Source of the DNA: CAZRUM01 sp964603435
GTDB lineage: Bacteria > Patescibacteriota > Patescibacteriia > Magasanikbacterales > UBA922
Direction of reading: 5' to 3'
NCBI GenBank assembly: GCA_964603435.1
Contig: CAZRUM010000010.1
Location: 1-31,006 of the forward strand
DNA length: 31,006 bases
Shown: in pieces, positions 7,355-14,755 of the stretch
Layout: each line of letters starts with the position of its first letter
How positions within the stretch are numbered: position 1 is the stretch's first letter
Notes under the pieces: model-generated
What the model was told of the DNA's origin: nothing
The model's database searches: none
The model's input: only the letters and a program-made list of their open reading frames with translations
Program-made: the position numbers and the translations under genes

Positions 7355-7509
7355 AGGTGATTGGCACGGCTACCAACTGTGCTCTCGCAAGAGATCCCGA
7401 CTAAGTCGGGACTAAACCCAAGACAACTGAATTTAAGTGAAACTTCGGGTGGAACCGTCCCAATTATTATTGAGACCCCGATACTATTATTTAGTGTCGG
7501 GGTTTTTTT
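7355..7509 (+). promoter_or_regulatory. T-box riboswitch (Thr, specifier ACC) controlling thrS
   Basis: The T-box core CGGGTGGAACCG is at 7446-7457. The antiterminator is CGGG (7446-7449), bulge TGGAACC, GTC (7457-7459), paired with GAC (7474-7476) and CCCG (7477-7480). The competing terminator uses the same CCCCG: CCCCGATACTA pairs with TAGTGTCGGGG (to 7502), then seven T. Upstream are hairpins CTCT/AGAG (7382-7393) and CCCGAC/GTCGGG (7396-7410). The first hairpin GGCAC (7363-7367)/GTGCT (7379-7383) holds the Thr codon ACC (7372-7374) in its terminal loop. Uncharged tRNA-Thr would favour antitermination and thrS expression. Unusual: only about 17 nt precede the specifier, so a normal long Stem I with its distal loop is absent. 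Confidence 0.88.
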
Positions 7510-7511
7510 GT

Positions 7512-7606
7512 ACATTGATTTCACAGATTTATAAAAGATTTCACTGAGTATGGTGGAACTTTATGTAATCTGTGGAATCAGAGTTTTAAATCAGTGTAAT
7601 CAATGT
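7512..7606 (+). repeat. 95-nt repeat with inverted ends, short relative of the GxxExxY element
   Basis: The left end ACATTGATTTCACAGATTT and the right end AAATCAGTGTAATCAATGT are near-perfect inverted repeats. The same ends bound the GxxExxY gene at 11165-11658. No ORF fits inside. It lies between the T-box terminator and thrS, and its last bases create a false upstream ATG for thrS. Confidence 0.75.
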
Positions 7607-7611
7607 TATAT

Positions 7612-9378
7612 ATGGAAGAAAAAAATATAGAAATGATGTGTCATTCGTGTGCACATCTAGTAGCAGCTGCTGCCCAGTCTCTTTATCCAGAAGCTAAGTT
7701 TGGAGTGGGACCGGTCGTTGAAAATGGTTTTTATTATGATATAGATTTTGGTGAGCCAATTGGTGAGGAAGATTTGAAAAAAATTGAAAAACGCGCTAAA
7801 GAGTTATTCAAACAAAAAATAAAATTTGAAAGAGAAGAGATGGGAATTGACGAGGCTATAAAATATTTTGCTGATAATAAACAAGAATACAAAGTAGAAC
7901 TCTTAAAAGATATAAAAGAAAAAGGTACTACCAAGCTTGATCCAGAAGAAGCTGATCTAGCTGACAGCGTAGACCATGTTTCACTTTATAAGACTGGAGA
8001 TTTTGTAGATCTTTGTCGTGGTCCACATGTGGAGCATACAAAACAAGTTGGAGTTTTTAAACTTACAAAACTTGCCGGCGCTTATTGGCGTGGTGATCAG
8101 AATAATGCTCAATTGCAGAGAATATATGGTGTTTGTTTTGAAACAAAGGACGAACTGAATGATTATCTGCATCTGATTGCTGAGGCTGAAAAGAGAGATC
8201 ATAAAAAACTTGGTCGTGAGTTAGATTTGTTCAGCTTTCATGAAGAAGCTCCAGGTTTCCCTTTTTTCAAACCAAAGGGAACTATTATTTGGAATGAACT
8301 GACTAAGTATTGGCAAGAAGTGCATAGTTTGGCAGGTTATGGAGAAGTAAGAACCCCAGTAATTCTTTCTAAATCTTTGTGGGAAAAATCTGGACATTGG
8401 GATAACTATCGTGAGAATATGTACACTACTGAGATTGACGAAGAAGAGTATGCTATCAAGCCTATGAACTGTCCCGGTGGAATGTTATTGTTTAGAGAAG
8501 GTATTCATTCTTATCGTGAATTACCAGTGCGTTGGGCCGAGATTGGACTCGACCATCGCCATGAGCTGTCTGGTGTTTTAAATGGTTTGTTTAGAGTTAG
8601 ATCTTTTTGGCAGGATGACGCCCATATCTTTATGACCGAGGAACAAATCAAAGATGAGATTTTGGGAGTAATTAATCTAGCAGATGAGATTTATTCAAAA
8701 TTTGGCTTGGAATCTAATCTAGAACTATCTACTCGTCCAAAGAAAAGCATAGGTAGTGATGAGGCTTGGGAAATGGCCACTAAGGGCTTGAAAGACGCTT
8801 TGGATGACTCTGGTAGGGAATATGTGGTAAACGAAGGAGACGGGGCATTTTATGGCCCTAAGATAGACCTGCATATCAAAGACGCCCTTGGTCGTACTTG
8901 GCAATGTGGTACAGTACAGTTAGATATGAATTTGCCAGAAAGATTTGATCTGACATATATAGATAAAGATAATTCAGAAAAAAGACCAATTATGATTCAT
9001 CGTGTTATTTATGGATCCTTTGAAAGATTCTTTGGTATTTTAATAGAACATTATGCTGGTGCTTTTCCAGTTTGGTTGTCACCTGTGCAAGTTCATTTTG
9101 TACCGGTTTCAGAAAAGCATGTAGAGGGTGCCAGAAAAATAGCTGAAGAATTTAAAACTTTGGATATTAGGGTGGAGATTGATGAAGCTGATGAAACTGT
9201 GGGAAATAAAATTAGAAAATCTGCCAAACAAAAACATCCTTATGTGCTTGTAGTAGGAGATAAAGAATTGGCAGGTGAAGACTTAATGATTCGTGTACGT
9301 GGACAAGAAGAACAAGAGAATATAGGAAAGAAAGAATTTATTGAGAGGGTCTTAGAAGAGATAAAGGATAGAAAATAA
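7612..9378 (+). CDS. thrS: Threonyl-tRNA synthetase lacking the TGS domain
   Basis: Class II aminoacyl-tRNA synthetase that charges tRNA-Thr. The protein (588 aa from this start) begins directly with the editing domain: HSCAH (HxxxH) and DLCRGPH hold its conserved His and Cys. The catalytic core shows motif 2 VRSFWQDDAHIF and motif 3 near HRVIYGSFERFFGILIEHYA; zinc ligands are expected at Cys of MNCPGG and the His of DDAHIF and IHRVIYG. The C-terminal anticodon-binding domain (PVWLSPVQVHFVPV onward) is intact. About 60 N-terminal residues (TGS) normal in the E. coli enzyme are absent. I chose ATG 7612 because ATG 7603 lies inside the terminal repeat of the 95-nt element. Controlled by the T-box at 7355-7509. 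Confidence 0.95.
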   Translation: MEEKNIEMMCHSCAHLVAAAAQSLYPEAKFGVGPVVENGFYYDIDFGEPIGEEDLKKIEKRAKELFKQKIKFEREEMGIDEAIKYFADNKQEYKVELLKDIKEKGTTKLDPEEADLADSVDHVSLYKTGDFVDLCRGPHVEHTKQVGVFKLTKLAGAYWRGDQNNAQLQRIYGVCFETKDELNDYLHLIAEAEKRDHKKLGRELDLFSFHEEAPGFPFFKPKGTIIWNELTKYWQEVHSLAGYGEVRTPVILSKSLWEKSGHWDNYRENMYTTEIDEEEYAIKPMNCPGGMLLFREGIHSYRELPVRWAEIGLDHRHELSGVLNGLFRVRSFWQDDAHIFMTEEQIKDEILGVINLADEIYSKFGLESNLELSTRPKKSIGSDEAWEMATKGLKDALDDSGREYVVNEGDGAFYGPKIDLHIKDALGRTWQCGTVQLDMNLPERFDLTYIDKDNSEKRPIMIHRVIYGSFERFFGILIEHYAGAFPVWLSPVQVHFVPVSEKHVEGARKIAEEFKTLDIRVEIDEADETVGNKIRKSAKQKHPYVLVVGDKELAGEDLMIRVRGQEEQENIGKKEFIERVLEEIKDRK

Positions 9379-9385
9379 GAGTAAT

Positions 9386-9415
9386 AAAAAATCCCCTGAG
9401 TAAGGGGATTTTTTT
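9386..9415. terminator. Bidirectional terminator between thrS and the 9429 gene
   Basis: AAAAATCCCC, loop, GGGGATTTTTTT. It lies between convergent genes and has T tracts on both strands. Confidence 0.9.
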
Positions 9416-9428
9416 GATGTGTGGATTA

Positions 9429-9713
9429 TTAAGCAGCTTTTTTTAGTGGTTCTGACTCTTCTATTTCTTTTGGTTTGATAGGTGTTACACCAGCTTCTGT
9501 TTCAGCTAATCTTTTTTGATAAGTTTCTTCACCTTGTTTGGCTACCGAATTTAGAATCTCAGTTTCTTTTTTATCTGTAGGGTTTTCATAGCTGATTTTT
9601 TCTTTTCTTGCCATTTCTTCTTCACTGGCCTCAGCTAGAGACATATCTTCTCCTTGTTTAGCTTTACCAATACTACGGAGACGATCCATCAAGCCTGGTT
9701 TTTGTCCTTCCAT
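9429..9713 (-). CDS. Small charged protein of unknown function (94 aa)
   Basis: Not recognised. It is highly charged and probably helical or disordered: MEGQKPGLMDRLRSIGKAKQ, then an acidic stretch (SLAEASEEEMARKEK) and a Glu/Lys/Pro-rich tail ending SEPLKKAA. No membrane segment or catalytic motif is visible. The start is decided by the promoter: a perfect TTGACA-17-TATAAT ends at 9751, so an ATG at 9752 overlaps the -10 box and cannot be on the transcript. The next in-frame ATG, at 9713, leaves a leader of about 31 nt. It is convergent with thrS and divergent from miaB. It could be a small structural or regulatory protein; there is no basis for a specific function. Confidence 0.7.
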   Translation of the reverse strand: MEGQKPGLMDRLRSIGKAKQGEDMSLAEASEEEMARKEKISYENPTDKKETEILNSVAKQGEETYQKRLAETEAGVTPIKPKEIEESEPLKKAA

Positions 9714-9750
9714 ATGTTTATTTTTAAAAATAAAACTACTTACATCTACC

Positions 9751-9779
9751 ATTATAGCACGATTTTAGCCTTTTGTCAA
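9751..9779 (-). promoter_or_regulatory. Consensus promoter of the 9429-9713 gene
   Basis: TTGACA (9779-9774), 17-nt spacer, TATAAT (9756-9751): full consensus. It rules out the ATG at 9752 as start. Confidence 0.9.
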
Positions 9780-9787
9780 GGTAGTCC

Positions 9788-9816
9788 TTGAATTTTTTTG
9801 CTTAATACAGTATAAT
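9788..9816 (+). promoter_or_regulatory. Promoter of miaB
   Basis: TTGAAT (9788-9793), 17-nt spacer, TATAAT (9811-9816). Expected start near 9823, 14 nt before the chosen ATG at 9837. It is back to back with the promoter at 9751-9779. Confidence 0.85.
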
Positions 9817-9836
9817 TGTGGTCCTTAATAAACCGT

Positions 9837-11159
9837 ATGAAGCAATATTATTATCATATTGTCACTTATGGATGTCAGATGAATAAGACTGATTCTGAAA
9901 GAATGGCGTCTATTTTGCAAGATATGGGTCTAAAGCCTACTGTTGATGAAAAGCAGGCTGATATTGTATTACTCAATAGTTGTTCGATACGTGAATCAGC
10001 CGAAGCCAGAGTTTATAGTAAGACCAATAATATTTCAAAGTTAAAAAGAAAGAAACCAGATCTAATTGTGGGGGTGACTGGTTGTATGCCTGGTCGTGAT
10101 AAAGATGGAAAGATTGAGAGAAGACTAAAGGAAGTAGATTTGTTTTTTAAAAATGATGAAATGGTTAATTTACCAAAATGGCTGTGCAAACTAAATTCAG
10201 AATTTAAAAAAATAAAAACTCCCAAAGAATATTTGAATATAAAACCAGTTTACAAAAGTAAATTTCAAGCCTTTGTGCCGATTCAGACCGGTTGTAATCA
10301 TTTTTGTACTTATTGTGCTGTGCCTTATGCTCGTGGGACAGAAGTAAATAGATCTTTGAAAGATATTTTGGAAGAAATAAAATGTCTAGCAGAAAAAGGC
10401 TACAAAGAAATAACATTATTGGGCGAGCTTGTAAATCATTATACAGCTAAGGATTCACAATATTTTTCTAAAGATAATATCTATAAAAAAAGTGATTTTG
10501 CCAAATTGCTTTGGGAAGTAAATCAAATCGAAGGAGTAGAAAGAATTCATTGGACAGGGCCACATCCTATTTATATGGATGACGAAGTGATAGATGCTCT
10601 GACTTTACCAAAGCAAATAAATTTTCTTCATTTGCCTGTGCAGTCTGGGAGTTCAAAAATTTTAAAGAAAATGAGCCGTCGTCATGATAGAGAATTTTTT
10701 ATTGATTTGATAAAAAAAATTAAAGCCAAAAAACCAGACATAGCTATTGGGACTGATTTGATTTTGGGTTTTTGTGGTGAGACTTTGGAAGATTTTGAAG
10801 AGACTTTAAGTCTGTATAGAGAATGTGATTTTGACATTGCTTATCCTGCCAAATATTCTACTCGTTCGGGTACAGTAGCTGCAAAGAATTTTACAGATGA
10901 TGTGTCTCAAGAAGAAAAGAAAAGACGTTGGTTTGCGGTGCAGGATTTGATGGAGGAAATTACTCTTAGAAAGAATAAGGAATATGTTGGTAAGACAGTC
11001 TCTGTGATGGTGGAGACTTATAAGAGCGGTTGGTGTCAGGGTAATTCATCTGAATTAAAATTAACTAGATTCAAAAGTAGTGAAGATTTGACAGGACAAA
11101 TTGTCTGTGTAGAAATAAAAAAGGCCGATGTCTGGCGTTTAGATGGGGATTTGGTATAA
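9837..11159 (+). CDS. miaB: tRNA-2-methylthio-N6-isopentenyladenosine synthase MiaB
   Basis: Radical-SAM enzyme that adds a methylthio group to i6A37 of tRNAs. Length 440 aa matches the family. The N-terminal UPF0004 domain starts YHIVTYGCQMNKTDSER, with further Cys in LLNSCSIRESAE and GVTGCMPG (cluster ligands of the auxiliary [4Fe-4S] site). The radical-SAM motif is CNHFCTYCAVPYARG, and the TRAM domain fills the C-terminus (about 375-440, KTVSVMVETYKSGWCQG). I chose ATG 9837, since a TTG at 9816 overlaps the -10 box. The likely substrate-forming partner miaA lies just downstream, separated by the GxxExxY element, so the two probably formed one unit before the insertion. MtaB/RimO are paralogues, but the TYGCQMN start and the miaA neighbour favour MiaB. 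Confidence 0.95.
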   Translation: MKQYYYHIVTYGCQMNKTDSERMASILQDMGLKPTVDEKQADIVLLNSCSIRESAEARVYSKTNNISKLKRKKPDLIVGVTGCMPGRDKDGKIERRLKEVDLFFKNDEMVNLPKWLCKLNSEFKKIKTPKEYLNIKPVYKSKFQAFVPIQTGCNHFCTYCAVPYARGTEVNRSLKDILEEIKCLAEKGYKEITLLGELVNHYTAKDSQYFSKDNIYKKSDFAKLLWEVNQIEGVERIHWTGPHPIYMDDEVIDALTLPKQINFLHLPVQSGSSKILKKMSRRHDREFFIDLIKKIKAKKPDIAIGTDLILGFCGETLEDFEETLSLYRECDFDIAYPAKYSTRSGTVAAKNFTDDVSQEEKKRRWFAVQDLMEEITLRKNKEYVGKTVSVMVETYKSGWCQGNSSELKLTRFKSSEDLTGQIVCVEIKKADVWRLDGDLV

Positions 11160-11164
11160 TATAG

Positions 11165-11658
11165 ACATTGATTCCACTGATTATTTAAAAAGGATTCCAT
11201 AGATTAATAAAAATTATAAATATGTATAAAGAGGGGGATTTAACTAGACAAATAATTGGTGTGGCAATGAAAATACATCGTGAAATCGGACCCGGATTTC
11301 AAGAGAGGGTTTACCATCAGGCTATGATTGTGGCTTTGAGAAAAGAAGGATTGAAAGTAGAAAGTGAAAAAAAATTCGATATAAAATTTCAAAATATATG
11401 GGTAGGGACATTTCGGTTAGATTTGCTAGTTAGTAATAAAGTTGTGGTAGAGTTAAAAGCTGTATCAGGAGAAATACCGAAATTATTTCAAACACAAACT
11501 ATTTCATATTTAAAAGCAAGTGGTTTGGAAGTTGGATTATTATTAAACTTCTGCAATCAGAGTTTAGAAGTTAAAAGATTTGCTAATTATAAAAATTATA
11601 ATAAAAATCTGTGAAATCTTTGCCATCAGGCAAACAGTTTAATCTGTGAAATCAATGT
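11165..11658 (+). mobile_element. GxxExxY-gene element with terminal inverted repeats
   Basis: The ends ACATTGATT (11165-11173) and AATCAATGT (11650-11658) are inverted repeats. The subterminal AATCTGTGAAATC (right) and ATTCCATAGATT (left) match motifs of the 95-nt repeat at 7512-7606. The element holds one gene and separates miaB from miaA. No clear target duplication is visible. Calling it mobile is inference from the paired ends and the gene-less relative. Confidence 0.6.
11222..11614 (+). CDS. GxxExxY protein (PD-(D/E)XK nuclease-like)
   Basis: Small protein of the GxxExxY family (130 aa, usual length about 125-135). The family name motif is seen as GFQERVY at residues 24-30, after the conserved IIGVAMKIHREIGPG. 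A PD-(D/E)XK-type core follows: Asp in FRLDLLV and ELK in VVVELKAV, then a helix-strand ending (EVGLLLNFCNQSLEVKRF). Family members are predicted metal-dependent nucleases of unknown role, often surrounded by short dispersed repeats. Here the gene lies inside paired inverted ends between miaB and miaA, on their strand. That suggests it is, or was, the mobility gene of the element; this is inference. No Shine-Dalgarno precedes the ATG. Confidence 0.85.
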   Translation: MYKEGDLTRQIIGVAMKIHREIGPGFQERVYHQAMIVALRKEGLKVESEKKFDIKFQNIWVGTFRLDLLVSNKVVVELKAVSGEIPKLFQTQTISYLKASGLEVGLLLNFCNQSLEVKRFANYKNYNKNL

Positions 11659-11661
11659 TAT

Positions 11662-12603
11662 ATGAGAACTGAAACAAAAAAATTACAAAAAGTGGTGGCT
11701 ATTGTTGGTCCAACAGCCTGTGGTAAGACAGATTGGGGTTTGCGATTGGCGCAAAAATATAAAGGTGAAATAATCTCAGCTGATTCTAGGCAGGTTTACA
11801 AAAAAATGGATATAGGTACTGCTAAAGCACCGGGAGAATGGCGTCGTAATGGTTTACGTTCGACTTATTATGTTCATGATATACCACATCATTTGATGGA
11901 TTTTTTAGATCCTGGTAAACAGTTTACCGTAGCTGAATTTAGAGATAAAGCTATTAAATATTCCAAATTAGCCCACAAAAATAATAGAATACCTTTTATA
12001 ATCGGTGGAACTGGTTTGTATATGTATGCTTTTACTAGTAATTTACAAATTCCACGAGTTGCCCCCAATAAGAAACTCAGAAAAAGTCTAGAAGAAAAAA
12101 CCAATAAGGAATTGATGAGGTGGTTGGAAAGTTTGGATCCAAAAACTGCCAAGGCGGTAGATGAAAATAACAAAAGAAGAATAATTAGAGCTTTGGAAGT
12201 TTGTATTTTGAGTGGTACGCCATTTTCTGAACAACAAACCAAAGGTGATACAATTTTTAATTTTTTACAAATTGGTATTGAAGTTGATAGAGAAGTTTTG
12301 TATAAAAGAATAGAAAAGAGAGTACAAGAGATGTTTGATATGGGATTGTTGAAAGAAGTGGAAGCTTTACTAAAACAAAAATATGCTTGGGAATTACCTT
12401 CAATGAGTGGAATTGGTTATAGTCAATTTAAAGAATATTTTGAAGGAAAAATTTCTTTAGAAGAGGTCAAAGAAAAATTAAAACGCGATACTCGTAGATA
12501 TGCCAAAAGACAATTAACTTGGTTTAAACGTGATAAAAATATTGTTTGGTGTAAAGACTATAAAGAAGCCGATGAATTGGTAAAGAATTTTTTAAAAGAT
12601 TAG
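11662..12603 (+). CDS. miaA: tRNA dimethylallyltransferase MiaA
   Basis: Transfers the dimethylallyl group of DMAPP to N6 of A37 in tRNAs reading UNN codons, the step before MiaB. The 313 residues match the family. P-loop GPTACGKT lies near residues 16-23, then the conserved ISADSRQVYKKMDIGTAK and the VPHHLMDF equivalent IPHHLMDFLDP, IGGTGLY, and the C-terminal SGIGYSQFKEY and TRRYAKRQLTWFKRD signatures. The start ATG lies 4 nt after the inverted end of the GxxExxY element. An unknown gene follows after 2 nt. The identity is secure. Confidence 0.96.
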   Translation: MRTETKKLQKVVAIVGPTACGKTDWGLRLAQKYKGEIISADSRQVYKKMDIGTAKAPGEWRRNGLRSTYYVHDIPHHLMDFLDPGKQFTVAEFRDKAIKYSKLAHKNNRIPFIIGGTGLYMYAFTSNLQIPRVAPNKKLRKSLEEKTNKELMRWLESLDPKTAKAVDENNKRRIIRALEVCILSGTPFSEQQTKGDTIFNFLQIGIEVDREVLYKRIEKRVQEMFDMGLLKEVEALLKQKYAWELPSMSGIGYSQFKEYFEGKISLEEVKEKLKRDTRRYAKRQLTWFKRDKNIVWCKDYKEADELVKNFLKD

Positions 12604-12605
12604 AT

Positions 12606-13265
12606 ATGCCTATTAGCTCTAATAAAAATTTATCTTTAGGGAACTCTGTTGGGTCTGTGGGCAGAGCTCAGAATTTTTCGTCTACAAATTTAGGGAGAGA
12701 ATCTATCAAAGATGCCAGGGTATCGGCCAATCAAGTTGCTCGAGCAAAAGCTGGTAAAGGATACAATCCAGGCACAACTTCTATTTTTCATGTAGGTGAA
12801 GAAAAAAAAAGTAATAAAGTAAATGCAGATGAGCAGTCCATGTCTGAAGATGAAGAACTTGATGAAGTGAGAGACAGAATTCGTTATCAACATATTCGTG
12901 ATTTGTCCGAACAAAGAAAAGAAGAAGATGTCGGAAAGAATGTTTATGATATTGGATTAAAAACAGGAGGGCAATTTAGAAGTGGTGGGCGCAATAGTAT
13001 AAAAAGAAAATTAGCCAAACTTTATCAAACATCCCCGGCTAGTTATAAAAATATTAGTAAAAAAGATAGAGAATATTTTCAAGATGTGGTTAAAAAACAT
13101 GCCAAAAAAGTTTCGATTGGTTCTGGGTTTGGTAGATTGGCGAAGCGTAAAATGAAATTGCAGGTAGAGCGTGATAGAAGAAAAGGTACAATAAGCTATG
13201 ATGATGCTAAGGATATGAAAAGGATGGTTAATCAGATGCCAAAACAAACTAGAGCGTTTAAATAA
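12606..13265 (+). CDS. Hypothetical basic protein in the miaA operon (219 aa)
   Basis: Not recognised. It begins 2 nt after the miaA stop, so it is almost surely co-transcribed. The N-terminal 80 residues are Ser/Asn/Gly-rich and look disordered (LSLGNSVGSVGRAQNFSSTN). An acidic patch follows (SMSEDEELDEVRDR), then a basic helical C-terminus with many Lys and Arg (KHAKKVSIGSGFGRLAKRK and RDRRKGTISYDDAKDMKR). No membrane segment or catalytic motif is seen. The charge pattern would allow RNA or DNA binding, but that is a guess. A terminator follows at once. Confidence 0.75.
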   Translation: MPISSNKNLSLGNSVGSVGRAQNFSSTNLGRESIKDARVSANQVARAKAGKGYNPGTTSIFHVGEEKKSNKVNADEQSMSEDEELDEVRDRIRYQHIRDLSEQRKEEDVGKNVYDIGLKTGGQFRSGGRNSIKRKLAKLYQTSPASYKNISKKDREYFQDVVKKHAKKVSIGSGFGRLAKRKMKLQVERDRRKGTISYDDAKDMKRMVNQMPKQTRAFK

Positions 13266-13292
13266 AAAATCCGACGTTACGTCGGATTTTTT
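13264..13292. terminator. Bidirectional terminator between the miaA operon and pyrF
   Basis: AAAAAATCCGAC, loop, GTCGGATTTTTT between convergent genes. It ends both the plus operon at 13265 and the minus pyrimidine cluster at 13295. Confidence 0.92.
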
Positions 13293-13294
13293 AT

Positions 13295-14062
13295 TTAGTT
13301 TATTTTTTCTTGATAAGCTTTCCAACCGGCTTCTTTATATCTCTTTGCTTCGGTTAGAGGATCATCTGCCTGATATATTCCTCGGCCGACGATTATGATA
13401 TCACTATCTTGATCTCTAATTACTTTTTCTGGAGTGTTGTATTGTTGTCCTAGCCCATCATCTCCTTGTATTAGCTTTACTCCCGGTGTCATATTTACAA
13501 AACACGGATCGTCAATCAATTTTCGCATGGTAATAAAACCTATAACAAAGTCTTTGTGCTCTTCTGCCATTTTTAAACTAGCCTGCGTATATTCACCCTT
13601 AGCAAGATTACCTTTTGGGCTCATCTCTGCTAATAGTAATAGACCTCTGCCTTTGTGTAGTCCTATTTCTTTTAAACCTTCAATAATACCAGGACCAGGT
13701 ACAGTATGGGCATTGGTAATGTCGGCCCAGTCTGCAATATGATAAACGCCATCTTGATATTGGTGTTTTACTGTATTGCCAATATCAGCAAATTTTCTAT
13801 CTTCAAATAATAGAAATTCATGTTGTTCAGAGAGTCTTTGTAATTGTGTCACCAGATCCATATCAAAATCCTCAACAATATCAATGTGGGTTTTCAACAC
13901 ACAAATCTCTGGTCCTAGTTCCTCAGCAATTTTTAGAAGTTCTGCTTTTGTAGTGACATCAGCGGCAATTGCCAAGTTAGTTTGTTTTTCTTCCATCAGT
14001 CTAAATAGACGGATAGAAGCTGGGTTGGTGCAAAGTTTAGAACGTTCAATATAAGTTAGCAT
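13295..14062 (-). CDS. pyrF: Orotidine 5'-phosphate decarboxylase, URA3-like type
   Basis: Last step of UMP synthesis, OMP to UMP and CO2. From ATG 14062 it has 255 aa. The catalytic motif is FEDRKFADIGNTVKHQY (Lys/Asp tetrad), with LKTHIDI upstream and IIIVGRGIYQADDP near the end as the phosphate site. These spellings, and EKQTNLAIAADV, LLLAEMSPKG and DGLGQQYNTPE, follow the fungal URA3/animal UMPS pattern, not the E. coli PyrF pattern (DLKFHDIPNT). An upstream ATG at 14089 would overlap pyrE by 17 nt and adds a lysine/isoleucine leader; I prefer 14062, which aligns with the TYIER start of URA3-like proteins. It is last in the pyrimidine cluster. Confidence 0.93.
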   Translation of the reverse strand: MLTYIERSKLCTNPASIRLFRLMEEKQTNLAIAADVTTKAELLKIAEELGPEICVLKTHIDIVEDFDMDLVTQLQRLSEQHEFLLFEDRKFADIGNTVKHQYQDGVYHIADWADITNAHTVPGPGIIEGLKEIGLHKGRGLLLLAEMSPKGNLAKGEYTQASLKMAEEHKDFVIGFITMRKLIDDPCFVNMTPGVKLIQGDDGLGQQYNTPEKVIRDQDSDIIIVGRGIYQADDPLTEAKRYKEAGWKAYQEKIN

Positions 14063-14072
14063 AGTTATGATT

Positions 14073-14732
14073 TTAATTTTTTTGTTCACCTAGAGGAAAG
14101 CCATGTTTTGGTCCCCATTCTCCTGGGTTTTTGTTCCAGTCTAGGACCATATTTAGACTTTCTTCATCAATAAAATTATTTTCTGCGGCCACCTGAGCCA
14201 AGATATCAAAGTTTGTAAGAAAAACTGTTTTACAGTTTCCAGCTTCAAATTTTTCTGTAGCTTTTTTTAGATTGTAAGTAAAAATTCCTACCATAGCCAA
14301 AACTTCAGCTCCAGCTTCTCTTGTTGATTCCACTGCGTTCATGCTACTGCCACCAGTACTAGCAAGATCCTCAATTACAACTACTTTTTTACCATTGATA
14401 TCTCCGCCTTCAATTAATTTTGCTCTACCATAGTCTTTACTTTGTTTTCTAATATAGACAAAAGGTTTTTTTAATTCTGCTGCTATCCAAGCTCCCCAAG
14501 AAATAGCTCCGGTGGCAGTGCCGGCAATTATTTCTGGATTCATTTCTCTAATTATATCTACAAAACCTTTTACAATAATTTCTCTTTCTTCTGGAAAAAA
14601 ATTTAATAATCTATTATCACAATAGATTGGGCTTCTGATTCCAGAGACATAAGTGTATGGCTCCTCAACATTTAGAGTGACAGCCTTTTTTTCTAATAAA
14701 ATTTTGGCAACTTCTTTTTCTATATTTTCCAT
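14073..14732 (-). CDS. pyrE: Orotate phosphoribosyltransferase
   Basis: Joins orotate and PRPP to give OMP. 219 aa, normal length. Seen: the orotate-contacting TYVSGIRSPIYCDNR near residue 28, the core strand IIAGTATGAISWGAW, YIRKQSKDYG (catalytic Lys loop) and the PRPP motif VVVIEDLASTGGSS. It lies upstream of pyrF on the same strand and the two genes nearly touch. PyrE and PyrF are separate here, unlike the fused eukaryotic UMP synthase, although PyrF is of the eukaryote-like type. Confidence 0.96.
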   Translation of the reverse strand: MENIEKEVAKILLEKKAVTLNVEEPYTYVSGIRSPIYCDNRLLNFFPEEREIIVKGFVDIIREMNPEIIAGTATGAISWGAWIAAELKKPFVYIRKQSKDYGRAKLIEGGDINGKKVVVIEDLASTGGSSMNAVESTREAGAEVLAMVGIFTYNLKKATEKFEAGNCKTVFLTNFDILAQVAAENNFIDEESLNMVLDWNKNPGEWGPKHGFPLGEQKN

Positions 14733-14755
14733 AGTTTAAAATTAAAATTAAAAAT

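Noticed and set aside
7355..7509. A tRNA gene in the thrS leader.
   Set aside because: The hairpins do not form a cloverleaf and no T-arm consensus is present; the T-box core and terminator explain the segment.
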